A stretch of DNA of 64,000 nucleotides from Ceratobasidium sp. AG-K (taxonomy: Eukaryota; Basidiomycota; Agaricomycetes; Cantharellales; Ceratobasidiaceae), in assembly GCA_037039685.1 (NCBI GenBank), contig JAWNGF010000003.1, forward strand, positions 2,170,001 to 2,234,000, given 5' to 3'. Shown in pieces: positions 23,161 to 33,696 of this stretch. The notes under the pieces are model-generated. The model did no database searches, was not told where the DNA came from, and worked only from the letters and a program-made list of their open reading frames with translations. Position numbers and translations under genes: made by a program. Position 1 is the first letter of the stretch. Each line of letters opens with the position of its first letter.

Positions 23161-23528
23161 CTTCGTGGTTAATTTAGGTTCAACACAACCGTCCAATCTA
23201 GTTGGGTGCTTCCGTCATCATCTGTTACTTTGTCGTGGTGGATAAATGTATTCGACGCGGGATCGACCAGGAACAAGGCAATAATATGTAAGCGCCACGC
23301 CCTGGAGGTATTTGTGTTTGATGCTTCCGAGCATCGCTCTTGAGACCTCGGCAAGAAGTGTATCTGAACGTCGACCACGACCGATTCCGACGGTCCCTCT
23401 ATGCCCCCGTCGGGCCCGTTCCCATCCTGTAGTTGACGACTGGACACTCGTTTACTGGACGACTGGGCGGAGTTATCGGTGCATCGTGATCAGCACTCTT
23501 ACAGTAGAGGTTGATCGACGTGTCCTCG
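23161..23528. other. Intergenic, tandem genes
   Basis: About 370 bases containing the 3' UTR of RPB3 and the promoter of the next gene. No feature recognised. Confidence 0.5.
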
Positions 23529-25093
23529 ATGCCGGCCGATGCTGCACGGGTAGTATATTTTACATTCCAAGTGAGTTGGTATAACTCTCGGTGTCCCATA
23601 GGCTCAACCTGCGTTTGCCCTAGATATTTGGCTTTGTCGCTCTCCCGTTCTTAACATGCACGTTTTTGTTCTGTCCGTCGGTCAAGAGACATCCGACGAT
23701 GCCCAATAACACTTTTCTCTGGAGTGAGCAAAACACTGAAATCACATGCTTCGACCGCTGACCCCTTGCTCGCAGCTATCTCGTCCTTGGTAGGGAGTTT
23801 GCTGTATGTTTGATTTGTTCGTTTCAGTACGCGTGCTCACGTCGCCGTGTTAGGCTGTTTACCCGGCAACTCGATGGACCCGAGCCGTCCCGCGTGTTGT
23901 GTCGAGCACAGAGTGCGATGGTCCTCGGTAAGTCCCGGTGGCACCCCCTAGGCTCTAATTTGTCCCCATGACTGAAAATTCATTCAGCCCAATCGCCTGG
24001 AATGTCGGCGGGTGCGTTGACCGTGGTCTGGAAGGTGTGTATATATTAGTGGAAACCTGAATTACCTTCTGATGGATCCGTTTTTAGGTTTGGAGTCTCA
24101 CCTGGAGCGTCCGTACGAATGCCTTTGTTTCCAAGGAACCTGTATGGCTCTCGTCGATTGTGAGTCTACTGTTGTGGCCAAGGCCTATTACTCAAGCTCT
24201 TGGTAGTTGTTGGGCATGCCCTGGGTTATCTGGGCAGGCCTGTCGGGGGTATTTGCTGCGGTGCAAAACAGCTCCCGTGTTTACCGATCATCATTTTATT
24301 GCACCTCTGATAATCCAACCCTCGGTAAGCCCTTTATCTACTTTTGTTACGCCGAATAATTGAGATTATACCCAGGAATGGTCTCTAGCATACTGACTGC
24401 GGTGTTCTTAATTCTGTGTTTAATCTTCCAAGGTACGAGAGCTTTCTTCCGCATGGCGGAACCATCTAAACGAGCTCACTTGCAGTGTGGACCACGATTC
24501 TGGTATATCGACGATACCGGAAATCACGCCGTCTAAGCCGCGCTGAAGTGGGAGACGTGTCAGTTCCATTTCTGGCTCGAATCATTGCGTTCATGCTATT
24601 TATTCTCGTAAGATTTTGATCGCCCCTGGCGTTTTGATATTAAGCTAGTGCCTAGATTGCTTTGATTTTGAGCTTTATTGCAACCTCGACCTTTGCTTTG
24701 GATGTCCCGGACATTATTATCGCGTCGGTTGGAGGGGTTGTATTCCTCATATTCGCTAGTCAGCGAGACGTGTTGGTCGTGTGGGGACTCATGCGTCCCA
24801 AGACCCGTATGGAAACCCATCCGGGGTCAAGCATGGAAGGCCAAGAGGATCGGTCCGCGCACGCAGAACAACCGCCCTTGTCTCCCCTGACACCCCTTTC
24901 CCCGCTTGGACTATCCCTCGAGGCGTCTCGAACCACCTCTGTACTCGACCTTCCTACTTCCTCCCGAAATAAACGACAATTAACCGTTCACGTTGAACAC
25001 TCTGAAATTTCACCCACAGCCCATCGCTTCGATTCATATTTTGGGGATCTTGAGTCTGAAGGAACTGCATCATCTCCTGCTTGTCATGCCTAG
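23529..25093 (+). CDS. Multi-pass (probably seven-TM) membrane protein, orphan receptor-like
   Basis: The ATG at 23529 begins MPADAARVVYFTFQ and reads across an intron into the first TM (IFGFVALPFLTCTFLFC). The following exons join in one frame only with these sites: donor GTGAGC at 23722, donor GTATGT near 23803, donor GTAAGT at 23930. They give FTRQLDGPEPSRVLCRAQSA, then GALTVVWKVWSLTWSVR and several further TMs (LLGMPWVIWAGLSGVFAAV; SILTAVFLILCLIF; FMLFILIALILSFIA; IIIASVGGVVFLIFAS). RYRKSRRLSR is a basic cytoplasmic loop and SQRDVLVVW follows the last TM. A Ser/Thr/Pro-rich tail of about 100 residues ends at TAG 25091-25093. The layout resembles basidiomycete orphan GPCR-like proteins with no assigned ligand. 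Function is unknown. Confidence 0.7.
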
Positions 25094-25506
25094 ATAGTAC
25101 ACACGGACGTGGGCCGCTTTCACGCTTTTTGTATTTTAACACATATTTATCCGCTTGATGTGATGAATTCGCTGGCTATTTTCCTTTGTATTCTCAGGCT
25201 AATATATGCGCGAAGCTAGAACCACGCGCAGATCAGGAGTCAGGACAGTGCCGGGTTTCGAAACGTTTTTTGCAATATTTGTCATAAACGTCTCAGTTTG
25301 TGCCTCCACCTCCCGCGGTTCATTTCCGACCAAGGTGCTCACGACCAAACCGCGACATCTTGCCCGGTTTCTCATACGCGCGACGTCATTTCCTTGATAC
25401 CTTTTTGGTCCGGCATCAAACTCGCTTGTAGCTTCTTACGTTTCCAAGTGTACGACCAGCAGCAAACCCTCTTTAATTATCACGTATCACTCATTTTTGT
25501 AAAGAT
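25094..25506. other. Intergenic, tandem genes
   Basis: About 410 bases; 3' UTR of the membrane-protein gene and the promoter of the TBC gene. Nothing else recognised. Confidence 0.5.
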
Positions 25507-27910
25507 ATGGAGGTAGCGACCACTGTAACTGCATCTGGTACGCGTTTTTTCGTTTGTTTCGTTACGAGAGCTAATATTCCCACCTTACCAAAGCCAACGA
25601 GAGCCTCCAAGCGGCCCAATCATCTCCTCGCTCCTCTTCCTCTTCTACAGCTCAGAATGCAATTTTAGATACGTCCGCGTCGACGCGACCTCGGGAACGA
25701 GTGTTGCCAGCGAAGGAATAAAGACCCCGAAAGATGCCATTATCGCCTCCACGTCGACGACCCCCAACGAGGATGAGTTTCAAGAACTGTCGCTAGACGA
25801 TGCCGACACGGCAAATCCGAGATTCTCGACCGTTCCCCTCTATGCAGCCTCTACTAAATCTAAATCTCTTGAATCCCCTGGCCCGCCTTCACCCGAACCA
25901 GAGTCGCCCGTCGCTCGCCGACGTACCTCGTCCGTGGTTTCTCCAACAAATCCAGTCACGACCGCACTGAAGCAGTCGAGAAGGAAAACAATTGCCTCGG
26001 GGTCCTCGGCTGGTAATTTACCGTTTTTACTCGCTCGGACTCGAGCAAAAATCGGCCAAGGAAGATGCGGATCCGACACTAAAGCGAGCTAGCGTGGACG
26101 GAACTGGGAAATTGGTTGATGATTTCAAGCGTATGCAGACCGAACAGAATGGTCCGGCTGAAGAGACGGGTGGGATTGATTGGCCGTTTTGGGGAGAGGT
26201 TGTTGCGAGTACGTGCTAGGCCTGTTTGGTCGAGTTATTTACCGACTTTTGTTTTAGATTATGAAGAGGTCGCTAGGACCAAACCAACAGAACTGGCTCG
26301 GGCGATTGAGAATGGCATACCGCCTGCGCTTCGTGGAATGATGTGGCAGCTCATGTACGTGCTGAGGTGTTATTGCCGCGGGGTTCTAATTAGACTCTTC
26401 GACTAGGTCGGCGTCCAAGGACACAGCACTCGAAAAGGTTTATTCCGACTTGTTGAAAAAGACCACCCCACATGAAAAGAGCATCATGCGTGATTTGGGG
26501 AGGACGTTCCCCAACCACGAGTTTTTCAATGACGGTGCTGGAGTGGGGCAGGAGAATCTTTTCAATGTGCTCAAGGCCTATTCTCTGTAAGTGCCACCGG
26601 GCTCGACCAGGGCAAGATTTCATATTGCTTAATGGCTTAGGTACGACCCAGAGGTCGGCTACTGCCAGGGCTTGGCCTTTATCGTGGCGGCGTTGCTCCT
26701 CAATGTGAGTGATCCCGGCGGCTGTCTAACCTGGCAAGAATAACGAGAACCTCGGTAGATGCCAGACGAAGAGGCGTTTTGCGTGTTGTGCCGCTTGATG
26801 CACTCTTGTGGGTGTTCTAGATTGATGCACGCGGCATGCTAACCCACCTTGTATCCTAGATGATCTCCGGGGCCACTTTTTACCTGACATGCCCGGGCTC
26901 CAACTTCGCTTGTACCAGTTTGACCGTCTGGTGGAAGACGTGCTCCCCGTGCTGCATATCCATTTTGTACGACAGGGAGTCAAATCTAGCATGTATTGTA
27001 GCCAGGTATGTACGACCCTGTTGTTTGCCACCCGTGCTAACTTCAGCCCAGTGGTTCTTGACCATGTTCTCATATCGGTAAGCGGCTCCGGCCCCATGCT
27101 TGTTCAACTCTGACGTAGCCGTAGACTGCCCCTTGATCTTGTGTTCCGCATCATGGACACGGTGTTTGCCAACGGCATCGAAGCGATCTTCGGGTTCAGC
27201 CTCGTGCTGCTGCACAACAACGAAGAGGCCATCCTGAAACTCAAATTCGACCAGATCCTAGAATACCTCAAGTCCCCATTATTTGATTCGTACAAGGCAA
27301 GTTGCCTGCTGTGATAGAATAGCCCTACCTAACGTTCTGTGCAGATTCCGGACTCCGATAGTACAAACCCCGATGGGCCGCAGTATCGAGCCGACGATTT
27401 TGTGCAGGATGCGTTCCGGATCAGCCGTAACTTCACGCCATTCATGCTTGATTCGTACGCGGGTGAATATCAGGCCAAGATCAAAGCCGAGAACGCACAC
27501 CAGGAAGAGATGGACTCGCTAAGGACGATCAACCGGAATCTGTCTCAGCATGTGTAAGTGGTAACGTACTAGCTAGAAACAGAGTACCGACTCGGATTTG
27601 CAGTAAACAACTCGAGGCATCGCTCGCTCAGATCAACTCGGAGCATTGCGCGCTTGTGGTGAGTCTCTTGGGCGCTCCGTCGACGTCTATTAACCCTGAT
27701 CGCAAGAAACAACTGGTGATGAGCAAATTGGAGCAAGAAGAACTCGAGGGTCAGCTCGTCAAGTTCAAAGTACTGTAAGTTTCACCCCACTCCACACTTC
27801 TCCACACTTACAATATCTAACTCGCAAACCTTAGCTACGCCGAGCTCATGCACCAACAGGAAGACGACAATCACCGAATGTCGATGCAGAGCATGCGCGC
27901 ATCTCGGTAA
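25507..27910 (+). CDS. TBC-domain Rab GTPase-activating protein (GYP5-like), with apparent frame breaks
   Basis: ATG at 25507 (MEVATTVTAS) and TAA at 27908-27910. A Ser/Thr/Pro-rich N-terminus precedes a complete TBC domain: GIPPALRGMMWQLM carries the arginine finger and YDPEVGYCQGLAF the glutamine finger. WFLTMFSYRLPLD, FGFSLVLL and FDQILEYLKS follow, then a C-terminal coiled coil (SKLEQEELEGQLVKF). Rab-GAPs of this type switch off exocytic Rabs in the Golgi and at the plasma membrane. In the N-terminal part the frame changes twice. Near 25690-25720 the reading runs to a stop unless a 43-nt intron with a weak donor is assumed. At about 26037 FLLAR and LEQKSAKEDADP, which belong together, are one base out of frame. 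The catalytic part is intact. Confidence 0.8.
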
Positions 27911-28397
27911 TCCCCTTGTATAGTATGCTGTTTTTGCTTCCTCTGATGTGTATCGCAATGGACATTTTGGTTCACTTGAGGTCTAGACCATGCTTACTCT
28001 AATTGATGACGAGTGAACGGGCTTGGTTTAATTAAACTCTAGATCTATGGAAAGTGAACCCCCACGTTTGAATGGGTGCGGCAACTCCACCCTGCCTCGA
28101 GGCCCGCACGATCCCGCGGCATGTGATACAAGTGAAAAGCGTAGATTGATACACGACGTGTATACTAATTACTGATACAGGATTCAAAGCGGAAATGACG
28201 CATACATGTAACGTCTTTTAGACCAGGCGAGGCATAGCACAACAAGGGAACGAAAGCATGGTTGACGAAAGCATGGGACGAAGATGCATGGACGAAAACG
28301 CATGAACAAAGACGGCATGGAACAATAACAACAATGAAATGATATCTAGAGCAAGCTCAAATCGGTACCAGTCCGAGTAGATCGAGGGGTATCTGGT
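27911..28397. other. Intergenic, between convergent genes
   Basis: About 490 bases between two facing stop codons. Contains a run of near-repeated words around GAAAGCATGG and AGCATGGGACGAAGATGCATGG (28250-28320), which looks like local low-complexity drift. No coding sequence recognised. Confidence 0.5.
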
Positions 28398-30939
28398 TTA
28401 GTTTCGGCGGTCTTGGTCGTGCATCTGGGTGTACAGTCCGCCTTGGCCGTGTGCGAGCGAACGACGGGCGCGACGCACGTTTCCCACTATTCTACCATTC
28501 AGTTGACGATCAAGTGAGGAGAATGAGGTACGAACCTGGGAAGGGTTCGGGTAACCCAACGTGTTCGCCCGATGAGTAGAAGATTCGCGGACGCCATGCG
28601 GGTCTGGTCTCCATGATGGACGAATTCCTGAATTTCTCTGCGAAGGGTAAGTGCGTATCGATGGACAGTGCGTGGGACTCACCAACGAGGGCTTCCTTGC
28701 CTTGGCTGTTGTTGGGTTAGCACGAGAAGCAGGTTGGGCGAGGAGACTTACTAGTTTGCGTATCCTGCGCCGAGGACTTTTTCAGACCCATACATGTTCC
28801 TGTTGGTGTGTTAGCTATGAGCGAGGGCGGGAAGATTAGCGTACCATTTACGCCCGAGTCGGGCTTTCATGAATTTCAGGAGGTCTGCGACGTTGATGAA
28901 GTTGACCTGCGGACTGTTAGATTGTGCCAGACGTACACAAATGGACCTACAAAGGCGTATCCAACATTGCACTCGTTCTGAAAGTCGAAGCTACCGGGGA
29001 GTTAGCCAAGAAACGCAAGGACAGGCACGACGTACCGAAGATACAGAAAGTCGATCGAGCGTGGGCACACGACCTCAATAAAGTCAATGAGGTTCTTAGA
29101 ACTCATCTTGTTCGGAATCTGCACCTTCGTCAGCCTGGTTCAGCCTGCACACACGGACTTACGTTCTTCAACATGATCGTCGTACGCGTATCCAACCCCG
29201 CTTCGATTCTTGTGACATCTACTCGGTTCCGCTCCGGCGGAGGATCACGCAATAGGTCGAGCACGGCCCGAGCACTCGCCGGGAGACACATTTCTGCGGC
29301 TCCGCCGCCTAGTCCTCCGCTGCGACGGACCGGAATGAACCCATCGTCTGCAGGCTCGTCGTCTTCGACCGAAGGCCAGTTATGCTCCGAGGACCAGGTC
29401 GAGTCTTTAGTCCAGCTATTGGTATCGGTCGTCGGGCTCGTCCATTGTGTCGTCGCAGTCTCGGGGGACCACTGCGACGGCGGAGGGAGCGGGCCTTGGA
29501 ACGGTGGGAGGGACATCTTGCGACCGAGTCCGGCGGGTGTGGACGGTGCGGTCGAGACAATGCGGTCCGAGGATAGGATGATGCCCTTGCCAAGGGTCTT
29601 GTGCGACGGCGGGGCGGTTGAACTGGCGCTGTCAAACGAGTGCGCGACCGAGCGACGTCGTCCGAGCTGTTGAGGCTGTTCGGGGTCTTCGGACGTGCTC
29701 GGGAACGGCACGAGGTGGTCGGTCGATTGGCTTGCCGAGGCTGACGAGGTAGGCGTCGAGGGGGGATAGGTCGACCCTGTGGATGCGCGACGGCCGTAGC
29801 GTGCGCCGATGCCAATGCTGCTCGGGGTGGTGGGCTCGTCCGACGCGCCAGACGAGGGGAAGGGGATGTATGCGTCTTGGTTGACGGTGGCGGACTGGAA
29901 CCGACTCGTGAGCTCGGCGTCGTCGGTCGGTGGGCGGGTGGGGACGACGTTGGCGTCGGGTCGGGTGCTGAGGTGGGCGATGGCGCCGTGGACCTTGTGG
30001 TTGTTGAGCGAGTGGATGGCGGAGATCGCGTCGCGCGAATCAAAGAATTCGACGTGGAACAGCTGCGCATACATTTAGCGCAGTACGCAGGCGGGCGAAG
30101 GGCGTACCTTGTAGTGCATTCCTACGACGCGGAACATCTTGATGCTGCCAAATGTCGAGAGCAGACTGTGCATCTGCGGACCGATCGAGGTTGTCTGCCC
30201 CACGAGGGTCACGTACACGCGAGAGTCGCTCTCGGTCAGAATGGGCGACTCGGGCAGGATCTGAGAGGGGATTAGCAAGCGCCTAGGTTGAATGCGACCA
30301 CTCGCCTTCTTGAGCTCTGGGTACGAGGGGATGCGGGCAGAGAGCGTCGAGTCCTCAAAGTACGACCTGGGCTTGAGCTCCATGTCCGCGAGGGCCTTGG
30401 ATGCATGCCGACTGTCGTAGAATGCGAGCAGGACCTGGGCTTGTGTAAGCGCCAGCCAAGTCACAGCGAGCAACCTACCACGCCTCGCTCAGCCTGCAGT
30501 CGCACGAATATACCCCTCAGTAGTCCACAGGGCTCAAACGCAGCCTTGAGATTATCGGCGGATGCATTGCGCGGGACACCTTCGACCTGTTGTACGTCAG
30601 TAAAGTTCCTCCGAAGCCACCCGGACTGACGTAGAGAAATTTGTCGCTTATGCTCGAGTCGTCCATGGACTCTTGTCGACGATCCCCAGGCGGCGGACGA
30701 GCGCCGCGGATCTTGGGCATCGTGCGACGGAGTGCATGCGCAAGTGGGTCGATGCTCAGCTTGGGCACAAATGGTGGCGCGTGGGGGTGGAGCGTTGACA
30801 TGATACGCGCGGGCTCGGGCGCTTGGGGTGGCAGATACTGGTACGGCGGCGACTGAGGAAACACATACGGCGGACTGTACGCAGGCTCGTAGTAGACGAG
30901 GGGCATGTGTGACTCGGGTGGGGACCAGTATGGTTGCAT
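28398..30939 (-). CDS. Mei2-like RNA-binding protein (three RRMs)
   Basis: Minus-strand gene, ATG at 30937-30939 and TAA at 28398-28400, roughly 700 aa. After a Pro/Tyr-rich N-terminus, RRM1 reads FLYVEGVPRNASADNLKAAF and RRM2 reads RVYVTLVGQTTSIG through LFHVEFFDSRDAISAI. A long Ser/Thr/Pro-rich linker follows. RRM3 is of the Mei2 type, with TRTTIMLKNIPNKMS, SIDFLYLRFDFQN, NVGYAFVNFINVADLL, then KWNMYGSEKVL and EKFRNSSIME and WRPRIFY. In fission yeast Mei2 is the switch into meiosis, binding meiRNA through RRM3; a role in development is therefore possible here. One difference is NEC in place of the usual NGC next to RRM3 RNP1. Additional upstream non-coding or coding exons before 30939 cannot be excluded: the ATG is preceded by a TAG acceptor-like site. 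Confidence 0.87.
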
Positions 30940-31466
30940 TGGGGGATACTACCCACAAACAGCAGCCTGGGAGCCAGATAAACCCCTCGGAAAAGCGTTA
31001 TTGTCAATTCCCTGTTCCGCCGTTCGGCCCCGCATACGCTCTCCATGCTTCCTCGATCATCACGTTCTGCCCTGGCTTCGACGCTAAGCCGGATGTATGC
31101 AGCGAATACGGATAGATTAAGGGCTGCCTGCCGTACGTCGTCTGTTTGTGTCTATGCACACGCTGTTCGCGCAAACGAATCGCCAATCATTGATCAATTA
31201 GTCCAGATTTGGCATGCCATGGCCAAAAGATAAAGTCCCCGCACTCACGTAAAATGTCTCCGTCTGCGGTTTAGATTTCCGCCGACAGCTGTGAGTCTAT
31301 TGACTGTAGTCACACATACTTCGGTCCAAATGAAATCGAGATACGGTCTACATGACGTACGGTGCCAGTCGCCACGGGTGAATCACGAGTCCCGCCGGCT
31401 GCCCTTACATGGGGCCAAACTCATCCACCACTCCGTCGATCTCCGTACCTCGATTAGGACCTGCCC
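30940..31466. other. Divergent upstream region, Mei2-like and HAD genes
   Basis: About 530 bases. Minus-strand sequence 31004-31186 is open for 60 codons but without an obvious splice link to the Mei2-like gene; it may be 5' UTR. Otherwise promoters only. Confidence 0.4.
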
Positions 31467-32928
31467 ATGACTGTGAAAATCGTCCTGTTTGATGCACTCT
31501 ATACGCTTGTGCAGCCACGCATTCCCATCTTTGAGCAGGCAAGTATAGAATTTGCCTTTTTTGAGACAACTCGATTCTCGGCCACTTGTCGGCGCCGATC
31601 CCGATGGTCATTCCCTCGTCCTCTATGGTCATGTTTCAACTTATTCAATCGTATGTTTAATGATCTCCTGAAGGCTCCGCTTTATTTGATTTCAACACTT
31701 TATTTTTATGTTGCCTTGCTCTTTATTTGACCCAGCCCCATTTTACGCGCGATCTTCACTGACCAAAATGTAGTACCATCGCGTTTTAACGCCGCACGTC
31801 GGACCACTCCACAAACATAACCTTAAAACGTCATTCAAAACTGGTAAGTCGTTGTCCTCGCTAGAGGAATAGTTAGGGGTCGCATGAATTCCCGCGCTAC
31901 GTTTGATTACTCTGATTACTCTGATTACTCGGTGTGATTAATTAAATTGTCCAGCGTTGGGTGAATTACAAAGCGAACGACCGGCCTATCGCGGGAAAAC
32001 GGAGACTATCGGCGCGGCCAAGAGTTGGTGGGGAGAGGTTATACGACGGACGGCGCTTGGGGCGGGGGCGGATGTGTCCAGTGAGTCGGAGTCGGTGTGG
32101 TTCGACTGGCGTTGATGTGCAGAGGTCAACGACCCTGATCGATTGAATGGAGCGGTGGACGAACTATTGGACGTATTTTCCTCCAAGGTAAGTCGCGCAC
32201 CTTTTTCCTGTCGAGCGTCGAGTGAGGATCTGCAGAAAGGGTACAAACTCGTCGACGGAGCTTTACACACAAGTTAGTCTGGACTTCTTAGACGCTGGTT
32301 CTTACGTTTGGTCTAGTATCAACGCTTAATCAGTTGGGTGTCAAGACTGGATTGGTGTCCAACTCCGATTCGGGCATTCGTGAGTCCCCTCGTGATGCAC
32401 GCATTTACCCACCGCAGCGAGTTTTGCACGCGATTTTTTATTCGAGGTTGTTTGGTTGTAATTTGTTGCCCTACCTCGCGCATTCACTCTATCCATCTGT
32501 GGTACATCCTGGTGCGTCTGGCTGACTTGTTCCCGATTTCGCAGTCAAGGCGCTCAAGGACCTCGAAGCCACGAACCACCTCGACCCCGTGCTCGTCTCG
32601 GATCTAGAAGGCATCGAGAAACCCGATCCGAGAATGTGGGAGCTCGCATGCCGTCGAGCCGGCGTGGAGATACGAGAAGCGGTACATGTTGGGGATGAAT
32701 ATAATGCGTGCGTGCCGTTGGGTCGTCCCCCGCGACCTGAACTGATGAACGAGCAGAGACGTACTTGGAGCTATCCGGGCGGGTGTACGACCCATATGGT
32801 TTCGCCCACCGGGGCTGGAGACGCATGTGGACGCCGACTTGTCAAGGGTCGCAGACGAGGGCGTGTCTGTTGTCGAGACGCTCCCGCAAGTCGTTGAGAT
32901 TGTGAGACTTTGGAATTCGCACGTATAA
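31467..32928 (+). CDS. HAD-superfamily hydrolase (HDHD3-like)
   Basis: ATG at 31467 gives KIVLFDALYTLVQPR, where the first HAD motif DxDxT is replaced by DALYT, as in the HDHD3-like branch. After a long intron come YHRVLTP, SWWGEVIRRTALGAGAD, VDELLDVFSSK, the motif II region LVSNSDSGIR, then DLEGIEKPDPRMW (motif III Lys) and HVGDEYNADVLGAIRAG (motif IV). It ends RLWNSHV, TAA at 32926-32928. The lack of the second motif I Asp means that phosphatase activity is uncertain. The first intron (about 31537-31772) is long and starts GCAAGT, a GC-AG intron; the protein frame joins cleanly with it. Only 34 bases separate its stop from the stop of the convergent bS6m gene. Confidence 0.8.
31904..31930 (+). 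repeat. Three perfect 9-bp tandem repeats in a HAD-gene intron
   Basis: The unit TGATTACTC occurs three times head to tail in the second intron of the HAD gene. It is a short minisatellite, useful only as a variable marker. Confidence 0.85.
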
Positions 32929-32962
32929 ATCGTATTGCATAATAAATACTTGACATGCGAGA

Positions 32963-33524
32963 CTATATCGAGTCGTCGTACGAGATGGTCTTTTCCCGGG
33001 GTTTAACAATGTCTTCGAGCTTTTCGCCTAGCTTGATGGTGTTGACGCGGATCACTCGGGGGTCTTGTCGTAATCGAACGCCGAGTGCTTGCATGACTTT
33101 CGGTGAAGAGTCAAAGTGAAGGGACCAGTAGCTATTGTAGGGTTGCAGGGCAGGGTGAAATAAAGGTTGACAGATCCGGGTCGAGAGATTGGATAGAGGG
33201 TCGCACAATACGATGAAACGAGTAAATGATAAACAAGGTTATGTTAGAGTAGGTTAGGTGAGATAGGGACGCCGCGACCTACTCTCCGGTAGTGTGCCAC
33301 TGCTGGTGGCTGCGCATGCGTTGGGGTAGTACTCGTGTGCCCAGACTTGTTATCTTGCGGACAACGCCGCCATGGTTCATGACATGTTGCGAGGTGACAG
33401 TAACAAGGTCTTTGATATGTTTCTAGAGATAGAGCGAGATTTAGTCGTCATAGATATAGGAGTCAAGTGTGCTCACATAGTCCCGAAAGTGACTAGATAT
33501 ACATAGCAACTCGTAGAATGGCAT
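32963..33524 (-). CDS. MRP17: Mitochondrial small ribosomal subunit protein bS6m
   Basis: Three exons on the minus strand, ATG at 33522-33524 and TAG at 32963-32965. The protein begins MPFYELLCISSHFRDY and continues KHIKDLVTVTSQHVMNHGG, VRKITSLGTRVLPQRMRSH and YWSLHFDSSPKVMQALG, ending in RVIRVNTIKLGEKLED. This is the bacterial S6 fold found in yeast Mrp17 and human MRPS6, about 120 aa, acting in the mitochondrial ribosome platform near the 18S-bS18m site. The start was chosen because the S6 beta strand begins right at this Met. It is divergent from the TOM1 gene, with 172 bases between starts. Confidence 0.85.
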
Positions 33525-33696
33525 GGCAAACGGCTGCAGATGCCAGCCCGGAAATTGTTACTATTGCTTGGTCAGCGCATTCCAGGGTCTCGCGCTACTT
33601 TGGTTGACGCAAGTGGCTCGCTCGATCTGCACCCTCTCGTCACTGGCTTGATCTACGAGCAATCCGTTTTCGCGGCAGTCCTCAAAGTCTGCCGCG
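33525..33696. promoter_or_regulatory. Bidirectional promoter region, bS6m and TOM1 genes
   Basis: 172 bases separate the ATG of the bS6m gene on the minus strand and the ATG of the HECT ligase on the plus strand. Both genes are housekeeping. An ORF crossing this region from 33540 on the plus strand was judged not real. Confidence 0.45.

Noticed and set aside
26037..26090. Short intron GTAATT to GGAAG as explanation for the Rab-GAP frame change
   Set aside because: It would remove the FLLARLEQK block that is conserved in this family as I know it, so an indel is more likely; not settled.
28250..28330. Repeated AGCATGG/GCATGGA words, considered as a CRISPR-like or structured repeat array
   Set aside because: Units and spacers are irregular and short; this is a eukaryotic intergenic region with simple drift.
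29309..30070. Minus-strand 253-codon Arg/Pro/Ser-rich frame
   Set aside because: It overlaps the Mei2-like linker exon in another frame; the biased, GC-driven composition and lack of a domain mark it as a shadow.
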